Of a stretch of DNA of 8,782 nt, positions 1-5,104 are shown piece after piece. The notes under the pieces were generated by a model that was not told where the DNA came from, did not search any database, and saw nothing but the letters and a program-made list of their open reading frames with translations. Position 1 is the stretch's first letter. Every line of letters begins with the position of its first letter. Source of the stretch: Balneolia bacterium (GTDB lineage Bacteria > Bacteroidota > Rhodothermia > Balneolales > Cyclonatronaceae); the NCBI GenBank assembly GCA_003566395.1, contig PXDL01000394.1:1-8782 (forward strand). Direction: 5' to 3'. The translations under genes were made by a program, and so were the position numbers.

Positions 1-494
1 CGGGGCCGGAGGTTATCGTCCCGGTCGTAGGCAACGGCCAGATCATATCCGGTTAAGCCGTGGTCTTCGAACCCTTTGAGGAGCAGCAGCTCGGAGGGCA
101 TGTCTTTAATACGCTCATTAAAACCTTCGCCCAGCATGTATTCTATGGTAACATCCCGGTATTCTTCCAAAACGGCGTGGTAATCCCAAAGCCGGCCGTC
201 GGGCAGAGGCGTATAATCACTTTCCATTTCTACCATCATAATGATGTCGGGACCTTTACCGTCGTTATAGTGTGAAAGCAGCCGGGCCGTATTCTGTATT
301 TTAGTGAGCACATGAGCCGGGGTGTAGGCGGGGTTCCCTTCGTTGTCGAACGGCTGATACGTATCAAAAACGGCAACACCGTCGGCATCGAACAGGTTTT
401 CAATATTGTGGACAACCAGTTTGTAGGGTTGTGAAAATGCCGGTAAGGTCAGGAAGAAAGAAAGAAGAAGAAGTGCGAAGCGCTTGGTTTGCAT
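1..494 (-). CDS. Secreted endonuclease/exonuclease/phosphatase-family protein (C-terminus beyond left edge)
   Basis: About 164 N-terminal residues are visible; the frame is still open at the window edge. It starts at the ATG at 494-492 with a Lys/Arg n-region and a strongly hydrophobic stretch of Leu and Phe, then a plausible signal-peptidase site near residues 19-22 (PAFSQ). The mature protein begins with VVHNIENLFDADG, the opening strand of the EEP (DNase I-like) fold, where the Asn after the strand is a conserved active-site residue. Further on, DIIMMVEME matches the strand that carries the catalytic metal-binding Glu (usually written QEVE). Known members hydrolyse phosphodiesters or phosphomonoesters of nucleic acids, lipids or sugars with Mg2+; the substrate cannot be told here. 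A periplasmic or extracellular location is inferred from the signal peptide. No Shine-Dalgarno motif is seen. It is transcribed divergently from the deacetylase gene. Confidence 0.8.
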   Translation of the reverse strand, partial: MQTKRFALLLLSFFLTLPAFSQPYKLVVHNIENLFDADGVAVFDTYQPFDNEGNPAYTPAHVLTKIQNTARLLSHYNDGKGPDIIMMVEMESDYTPLPDGRLWDYHAVLEEYRDVTIEYMLGEGFNERIKDMPSELLLLKGFEDHGLTGYDLAVAYDRDDNLRP

Positions 495-547
495 AAATCG
501 GGCGGTAATATGAGGGACGTCGGTGGAAATAAGAAGGTGATGCTAAA

Positions 548-820
548 GCTAAACGGCTTAACAGGGCCGTACGTGTTTTAGCACCGGAATATCAACGTAC
601 AAAGGTACACTTTTTTGATACAGCCGGAAACACAACAGCTTCGCGGGAGGTGCTTCAGCGATCCGTGAAGACCTTCGCCGGCTCTTGCAGGAGAACACGC
701 TCAAACCTTCTGCGATTGATCTAAACGCTTTTGTTGAGATAGATGTTTGTTTCAACAAATAAATTTTATTAATTCACGAAAGTTCCCTGAGCCGTTTAGC
801 GGACGGCTTCGCTATTTTTT
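548..820 (+). promoter_or_regulatory. Candidate structured RNA / attenuator leader in the 347-bp gap before the deacetylase gene
   Basis: The gap 495-841 has no convincing gene, but its plus strand is rich in complementary arms. An 11-bp closing stem pairs 548-558 (GCTAAACGGCT) with 790-800 (AGCCGTTTAGC), continued after a 3-base bulge by 562-566 (CAGGG) with 785-789 (CCCTG). Inside lie 569-574 with 595-600 (6 bp), 622-627 with 678-683 (6 bp), 646-657 with 666-676 (11 bp including one G-U and one bulged G), and 730-737 with 752-759 (8 bp). The closing 3' arm overlaps a terminator hairpin (797-814), so the two exclude each other. The 5' arm can also fold locally: 548-553 with 577-582 (GCTAAA/TTTAGC) and 554-557 with 566-569. 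This two-state layout resembles a transcription-attenuating leader. A weak promoter-like pair (TTGGTT 484-489, TAATAT 506-511) could start it. It matches no riboswitch class I recognise. It could instead be a free small RNA. No folding energy was computed. Confidence 0.4.
797..820 (+). terminator. Rho-independent terminator just upstream of the deacetylase gene
   Basis: The stem is 797-803 (TAGCGGA) with 808-814 (TTCGCTA), 7 bp including one G-U pair, with a CGGC loop, directly followed by six T (815-820). A slightly different hairpin, 790-795 with 803-808, is also possible. It points along the plus strand and ends 21 bases before the ATG at 842. No plus-strand gene precedes it in the window, so it either ends a small RNA or works as an attenuator for the gene behind it. 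Confidence 0.5.
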
Positions 821-841
821 ACCAATTCGATTTAATCTGCA

Positions 842-1555
842 ATGGCACGTATTCTCTATATTTTTCCCCATCCGGATGATGAATCCTTCGGACCCGCCCC
901 GGGCATAGCGCAACAGCTCGGGCAGGGGCATGACGTTTTTCTGTTCACCCTTACTAAAGGAGGCGCCACAAAAGTACGCCACAAGCTAAATCTCAGCGTG
1001 GAAGAAATGGGGGAGGTACGCCACAAAGAAATGCTGGATGTGGAACAAACCCTCGGACTTACCGGCATGACGGTGCTCGATCTGCCCGATTCCGGTCTCA
1101 AGGATATGTGCCCGATGGATATTGAAGCCGTCGTTCGGGAGCATATTGAGTTGCTGAAGCCCGATGTCATCGTTACGTATGCCGTTCACGGTATCAGTGG
1201 TTTTTTTGATCATTTGGTGAGCCATGCCGTGGTGAAGAGGGTTTTTTGTGAAATGAAGCGCGAGGGAGTTGCGTATCCGCGCAGGCTGGCTTTATTTACG
1301 CTGGGACCCGATTCCAAAACCGAGGGCCACTTTACCCTGAAATCATCGGCTGCCGAAGATATTGACTGCGTGCTTAGCGTTACCGATCGGCAGGCTGAAG
1401 CAGGACGAAAAGCCCTTGCCTGTTACAAAACCTATCAGGATACCATTGAGAAAACGGGTGTGGCTAAGCGCGTACACGACAATATCCATTTCGAATTCTT
1501 CGATGAAGATTTTACGCCCCCCGTTTCCGATATTACCGCAAAACTGCCGGGATGA
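842..1555 (+). CDS. PIG-L/LmbE-family zinc-dependent N-deacetylase
   Basis: The 237-residue protein opens with a beta strand and the family metal motif PHPDDE at residues 9-14. By analogy with MshB and BshB, H10 and D13 would bind zinc and D12 would be the general base. The third ligand is most likely H124 in FFDHLVSH (121-128). The motif that usually reads HPDH is here GFFDH. A Rossmann-like core (VFLFTLTKGG 32-41, VIVTYAVHG 109-117) fits the PIG-L domain over nearly the whole length. Known members remove acetyl groups from GlcNAc-type conjugates in bacillithiol, mycothiol, GPI and antibiotic pathways. The sequence does not show which substrate is used, so no symbol is given. The cytoplasmic location is inferred from the lack of a signal peptide. 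No Shine-Dalgarno motif precedes the ATG. mnmD follows after 54 bp on the same strand, and the start lies directly behind the candidate attenuator. Confidence 0.85.
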   Translation: MARILYIFPHPDDESFGPAPGIAQQLGQGHDVFLFTLTKGGATKVRHKLNLSVEEMGEVRHKEMLDVEQTLGLTGMTVLDLPDSGLKDMCPMDIEAVVREHIELLKPDVIVTYAVHGISGFFDHLVSHAVVKRVFCEMKREGVAYPRRLALFTLGPDSKTEGHFTLKSSAAEDIDCVLSVTDRQAEAGRKALACYKTYQDTIEKTGVAKRVHDNIHFEFFDEDFTPPVSDITAKLPG

Positions 1556-1609
1556 ATCGATAAAAATCGGCATCAATCTTTAAACCCGTTCTGATCAGAT
1601 TTCAAAATC

Positions 1610-2392
1610 ATGCCGCGTCACCAACATCGTCTTGAAATCAGCCGGGACGGCTCCCATACCGTTTATTCGGAAACGCAGGGTAGCTACTTTCACAATCCTA
1701 ACGGAGCGGTTGAAGAAAGCCTGCACATCTATTTTGAAAAGCCCGGCCTTTTAGATGACCTCAAAAATCACCGGCCGGTATCGGTTTATGAAACCGGGTT
1801 CGGTACAGGGCTGAACCTGCTGCTTTTGGCCGACCGGGCAGCGGCTCTCGAAAGTAAATCCGAAATTCGTTTTACAAGTGTGGAAGCCTATCCACTCGGC
1901 ATAGAAGCCGTATCACAATTAAACTACCGGGAGTTTTTGTCCGATCCCGGCCTATGCGATGTGCTTCCGGATGTTTTTGGGAAACTTGGTGATTCTGACG
2001 GCCACGTAGTTCGATTTCAGGCGGGAAGGGTGCAGGCTGAAGTGCATCCCGTCTTTTTTGAAGACTTCGCACCCCGTACCCATCTGCCTTTTTCACACGT
2101 GATGCACGACCCGTTCGATCCGGTGGTAAGTCCCGAGCTATGGACTCCCGAAGTTTTTACGGCCGTCAGATCGTGGTGCCGGGATGATGCGGTGTTAAGT
2201 ACTTTCGGTGCGTCAAGCAGGGCAAGGGCGGCAATGGCGGCGGCCGGTTGGTATGTAGCCAGAGCTCCGGGCGCGCTTGGAAAACGTGAGATGACGCTCG
2301 CTTCACCGACTGCTCATAAACTTGAAGCGTTCAAACGAGTAGATGAGCACCGGTTGAAGAAGCGGTATGAGGCGGGTGAATTTGATGAGTAA
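1610..2392 (+). CDS. mnmD: tRNA (mnm5s2U34) methyltransferase MnmD, stand-alone DUF752 type
   Basis: At 260 residues this matches the methyltransferase half of bifunctional MnmC (DUF752) without the FAD-oxidase half. Residues 16-46 carry the family N-terminal segment (HTVYSETQGSYFHNPNGAVEE, then SLHIYF). The SAM-binding glycine-rich motif is ETGFGTGLN (61-69), followed by the acidic strand end VEAYP (91-95). The family's catalytic region appears as HDPFDPVVSPELW (166-178), where E. coli MnmC has an Asp-Gly-Phe-Ala-Pro version, and the C-terminal signature GALGKREM is at 221-228. The family methylates the aminomethyl group on 2-thiouridine at tRNA position 34 to give mnm5s2U, which helps decoding of purine-ending codons. 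No oxidase partner is in the window, so the nm5 precursor must be made elsewhere. No Shine-Dalgarno motif is seen. It sits 54 bp after the deacetylase and 96 bp before pyrR, possibly co-transcribed. Confidence 0.87.
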   Translation: MPRHQHRLEISRDGSHTVYSETQGSYFHNPNGAVEESLHIYFEKPGLLDDLKNHRPVSVYETGFGTGLNLLLLADRAAALESKSEIRFTSVEAYPLGIEAVSQLNYREFLSDPGLCDVLPDVFGKLGDSDGHVVRFQAGRVQAEVHPVFFEDFAPRTHLPFSHVMHDPFDPVVSPELWTPEVFTAVRSWCRDDAVLSTFGASSRARAAMAAAGWYVARAPGALGKREMTLASPTAHKLEAFKRVDEHRLKKRYEAGEFDE

Positions 2393-2430
2393 GCCGATTT
2401 CATCCCGACCGGAATAAAACTGTCGGAATA

Positions 2431-2469
2431 GCGGAAAGGTTGATATTTTAAGTGCGATCTAAAATCCGC
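2431..2469 (+). promoter_or_regulatory. Bulged hairpin in the pyrR leader, possible PyrR-binding site
   Basis: In the 96-bp gap before pyrR, GCGGA (2431-2435) pairs with TCCGC (2465-2469), and TTTTA (2446-2450) pairs with TAAAA (2460-2464). This leaves a one-sided 10-base 5' bulge beginning AAGG and a small loop that can close to the hexaloop GTGCGA. PyrR-binding RNA hairpins are known for a purine-rich 5' bulge and an NGNGA-type terminal loop, which this partly resembles (the usual first C of the loop is G). It ends 19 bases before the ATG, where it could affect translation. The TTGATA and TAAAAT hexamers here are only 14 bp apart, too close for a good promoter. Confidence 0.25.
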
Positions 2470-2488
2470 CACCAAAGCCTGCATCACC

Positions 2489-3049
2489 ATGCAAGATGCT
2501 TCGAAGCTGCTTGATGAACACGACCTGAAACGCATCATTGAGCGGTTTGCCTTTCAGTTTACCGAGCCGTACGACGATCCGGCTTCTATTGCGATCGTAG
2601 GGATGCAGCGAAGGGGAGTGTACATTTCCGAGCGCGTGAGGGCCGTCATTAAACAAGAACTGGGTACCGAAATACCGTTTGGTGTGCTCGATGTTACGTT
2701 TTACCGGGACGATTTCCGCACATCCATGAAAATGCCGGAAGTCCAGATCACCGATATTCCGTTTGATCTGTACGGCAAACATATCGTGCTGGTGGATGAC
2801 GTACTTTACACCGGACGAACCGCCCGGGCCGCTTTAGAAGCCCTGATGAGCTTTGGTCGGCCGGCGAGCATTCGGTTTTGCTGCCTCATCGACCGCGGCC
2901 ACCGCGAATTACCGCTGGCTCCGGATTACACCGGCATGTCGGTGCCAACCCATACCAGTGAAGAGGTGCTGGTGAAGCTGAGCGAACTCGACGGAGAAGA
3001 CGCCGTCTATATTGTGAACCGGAACTCATCATCAAAAAACCATGAGTAA
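2489..3049 (+). CDS. pyrR: PyrR, bifunctional pyrimidine operon regulator / uracil phosphoribosyltransferase
   Basis: The 186 residues agree with the usual length of about 180. The type I phosphoribosyltransferase PRPP loop is IVLVDDVLYTGRT (99-111). The PyrR signature LIDRGHRELPLAPDYTG lies at 133-149, and VGMQRRGVYISERV (37-50) and TFYRDD (70-75) are further family blocks. In studied bacteria PyrR binds hairpins in pyr mRNA when UMP is high and represses the operon by attenuation or translational block; it also makes UMP from uracil and PRPP with varying efficiency. The chosen ATG gives the normal N-terminus, and no Shine-Dalgarno motif is present. The last 8 bases overlap the pyrB start, so the two are almost certainly translated from one mRNA. 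The obvious target is its own transcript. Confidence 0.95.
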   Translation: MQDASKLLDEHDLKRIIERFAFQFTEPYDDPASIAIVGMQRRGVYISERVRAVIKQELGTEIPFGVLDVTFYRDDFRTSMKMPEVQITDIPFDLYGKHIVLVDDVLYTGRTARAALEALMSFGRPASIRFCCLIDRGHRELPLAPDYTGMSVPTHTSEEVLVKLSELDGEDAVYIVNRNSSSKNHE

Positions 3050-4016
3050 ACCATCATCAGCGGACGCGGTTTCCACGCCGGACTACACCTTCGGGCAGCA
3101 GCACCTGATAGGCCTGCAGGATTACTCGGCCGACGACATCCGGTTTGTGCTTCAGCAATCGCTGTATTTCAGAGAAGTGCTGAATCGTCCGGTTCCGAAA
3201 CTTCCCACGCTGCGTGACAAAACCATCGTAAATCTGTTTTATGAAAACAGCACCCGAACGCGCATTTCGTTCGAGCTTGCCCAAAAACGTATGGGTGCGG
3301 ACGTGGTCAATTTTTCCAGCAGTTCATCCAGTGTGAATAAAGGAGAGTCGCTGAAGGATACCATCCGAAATATCGAATCGATGAAAATAGATATGGTGGT
3401 CGTGCGGCACGAAAGTCCGGGTGTTCCGCAATTTCTGCGTCGCTGTGTTGATGCCGCCATCATTAATGCGGGCGACGGTGCGCACGAACATCCCACCCAG
3501 GCTCTGCTCGATATGTTTTCCATGCAGCAGGTGAAAGGGCAGATCAAAAATCTGAAGGTTGTTATAATCGGCGATATTCTTCACAGCCGGGTAGTGCGTT
3601 CCAATATCATAGGACTAACCCGCCTCGGGGCCGAAGTGATGGTATGCGGCCCGAGAACCATGATGCCGCTTTTTGTGCACGAAATGGGGGTGACCGTCTC
3701 CCACGATTTGGAAGCTTGTCTGGAATGGTGTGATGTGGCTATGGCGCTTCGCATACAGTTGGAACGGCAAAAAGGCGCACTTTTTCCCAGTCTGAGGGAG
3801 TACCACGAGCGGTTCGGTATCAAAATGAAACATCTGGAGCGATATCCCAACATGACGGTGATGCATCCGGGTCCGGTGAACCGGGGCGTGGAGCTGGCCG
3901 GCGACGTGGCCGACAGCGACCGTGCCATCATACTGAACCAGGTAACAAACGGGCTGGCCGTGCGGATGGCGGTGCTTTACCTGCTCAGCGGACGCATGGA
4001 TGAGCGGGTGGGCTGA
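3042..4016 (+). CDS. pyrB: Aspartate carbamoyltransferase catalytic subunit
   Basis: The 324 residues fit the family (about 300-310) with a short, polar N-terminal extension of some 15-20 residues. The carbamoyl-phosphate site is STRTR (70-74), with the partner-loop lysine in VNKGES (98-103, K100). HPTQ (150-153) follows GDGAHE. The Arg and Gln of ALRIQLERQ (235-243) match the aspartate-binding RxQ pair, and HPGPVNRG (275-282) is the C-terminal signature. It joins carbamoyl phosphate and L-aspartate to give N-carbamoyl-aspartate, the first committed step of de novo UMP synthesis, in the cytoplasm. The start overlaps pyrR by 8 bases. No pyrI regulatory subunit or pyrC follows; the next gene is convergent. 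Control by PyrR rather than by a PyrI-type allosteric subunit is inferred from this arrangement. Confidence 0.96.
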   Translation: MSKPSSADAVSTPDYTFGQQHLIGLQDYSADDIRFVLQQSLYFREVLNRPVPKLPTLRDKTIVNLFYENSTRTRISFELAQKRMGADVVNFSSSSSSVNKGESLKDTIRNIESMKIDMVVVRHESPGVPQFLRRCVDAAIINAGDGAHEHPTQALLDMFSMQQVKGQIKNLKVVIIGDILHSRVVRSNIIGLTRLGAEVMVCGPRTMMPLFVHEMGVTVSHDLEACLEWCDVAMALRIQLERQKGALFPSLREYHERFGIKMKHLERYPNMTVMHPGPVNRGVELAGDVADSDRAIILNQVTNGLAVRMAVLYLLSGRMDERVG

Positions 4017-4042
4017 ACGCCCTCAGATAAAGCGCCGGATAA

Positions 4043-4068
4043 GATGGATGACAAGAGTGCCATCCATC
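4043..4068. terminator. Hairpin between convergent genes, probable bidirectional terminator
   Basis: GATGGATG (4043-4050) pairs perfectly with CATCCATC (4061-4068). After one mismatch, two further pairs close an AGAG loop. It sits between the stop of pyrB (4016) and the stop of the convergent membrane-protein gene (4122), the expected place for a shared terminator. Neither side has a good T-run (minus strand: TTATCC), so the function is inferred mainly from position. Confidence 0.4.
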
Positions 4069-4121
4069 CTGCCCGAAGCCTGACGCTAATATGATTTTTG
4101 TGAGAACAACGAGGAACAGTC

Positions 4122-5072
4122 TTACCCGTACCACCCCAGTTTGAATCCCCAACGGCCCACATCATAAATAAAGGCGATCCCCCAGTAGAAGACGAAATAG
4201 GCTCCGCCGCCGAGAAGTGCCAGGGCTGTAACCATCCGCGGCTGCCACGGTTTTTCAGATGCCCAGGTCATCATACGATTGCCTGCAAACCATACCAGTA
4301 GGAAAAAAAGCCCAAGGAAAACAGCAATCTGTCCGAGACCGTGAATTACCATCACGGCTGCTCCGTAAGTCGGGCTTTCTGCGGTTGCCGCATACGCAAG
4401 AAATTCTCTGAATACCGGGAAAGGACGACCGACGGCAAAAAGACCGACCAGCATTCCCATTAATCCGGCTTTGGTGGTGGAAGCGCTGAAAAACTCTTTA
4501 GTAAGCGGTGTTAAGCGATTCGTAAATCGTTTCAGGTATCCGAGTTCGATTAACCCCCAAAAAATCATAACAGCTCCGATAATGGAAAAAACAGCCTGTG
4601 CCTGTGCAAGCCTTACCGGGCGTTCGTTAATTGCGGCAACACCTTCCGAGCCGAGAAATCCGACAAATATGCCATAGGCTGCACCAATAATTACAACAGG
4701 AGCGGTAAAAGCAATAATTGCCTGAATAGCCGTTCTGCGGGTTGTTTGTTTATCACTCGAACAAGCCAGCCCCGGAATCATGGCGAAAGCTACACATTTG
4801 CAAGCTGTAAACGTAGCTGCAAGGCCGGCAATGGCAGCAAACACAAAACCAAAGCCTCCTCCGCGCTCTCCGTAAGTCCCTGCCAAAAGGCTGGTGTCTC
4901 CTATGGTTTTTCCGGCAATGAAATCGCGGCCAAAGCCGTCCACCAGATGGAAATTCCAGAAACCTGCAATCATTACGCCTACGAAGATAATCCCGATTCC
5001 CCAAAGTAAGCGTTTAGAGGCTTTGTAATGCTCCAGAAAAGGATCATTGTAAGTATTGGTTTGTTTATTCAT
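4122..5072 (-). CDS. CcdA/DsbD-like polytopic membrane protein with unusual cysteine pattern
   Basis: The 316 residues contain about seven hydrophobic segments (near 22-40, 72-103, 116-140, 158-180, 201-229, 236-262, 281-305) in the two-repeat pattern of the CcdA/DsbD transmembrane domain. The first repeat has CKCVAFAMIP (91-100), comparable to the CcdA Cys-x5/6-Pro helix, plus C104. IIGAVMIFWGLIELGYLKRF (164-183) resembles the middle helix. The second repeat, GLMGMLVGLFAVGRPFPVF (203-221), aligns with the CcdA stretch ending in TPC but has no cysteine. CcdA proteins carry electrons across the membrane from thioredoxin to periplasmic thiol proteins using one Cys from each repeat; lacking the second, this protein may be a redox variant or a transporter-like relative. 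The cytoplasmic N-terminus (1-20) is polar. It follows the outer-membrane protein gene by 32 bp, probably as one operon. The family call is by topology and local motifs, so it is moderate. Confidence 0.6.
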   Translation of the reverse strand: MNKQTNTYNDPFLEHYKASKRLLWGIGIIFVGVMIAGFWNFHLVDGFGRDFIAGKTIGDTSLLAGTYGERGGGFGFVFAAIAGLAATFTACKCVAFAMIPGLACSSDKQTTRRTAIQAIIAFTAPVVIIGAAYGIFVGFLGSEGVAAINERPVRLAQAQAVFSIIGAVMIFWGLIELGYLKRFTNRLTPLTKEFFSASTTKAGLMGMLVGLFAVGRPFPVFREFLAYAATAESPTYGAAVMVIHGLGQIAVFLGLFFLLVWFAGNRMMTWASEKPWQPRMVTALALLGGGAYFVFYWGIAFIYDVGRWGFKLGWYG

Positions 5073-5104
5073 AAGTCATGACTTTGTTATGTGAGAAATG
5101 ATTT

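Noticed and set aside
558..758. Minus-strand open frame of 66 codons
   Set aside because: Arg/Ser-rich composition without any motif, opposite to the structured region, and no supporting context; probably chance.
619..762. Plus-strand open frame of 47 codons (RRLLQENTLKPSAIDLNAFVE) faintly like a histidine-kinase remnant
   Set aside because: No start codon, a stop directly upstream, the resemblance is only a few residues, and the region is better explained by paired RNA arms.
548..800. 11-bp inverted ends read as terminal repeats of a miniature transposon
   Set aside because: No target-site duplication on the flanks, and the stem continues inward (562-566/785-789), which fits RNA pairing better than transposon ends.
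842..1555. Naming the deacetylase BshB or MshB
   Set aside because: The motif context (PHPDDESFG, GFFDH) is generic to PIG-L proteins and no bacillithiol or mycothiol gene is nearby.
1591..1598. 8-bp palindrome CTGATCAG before mnmD
   Set aside because: Short, single copy and without an adjacent promoter; expected by chance at this length.
2405..2426. CCGAC/GTCGG hairpin after mnmD as a terminator
   Set aside because: Only 5 bp with a 12-base loop and no T-run.
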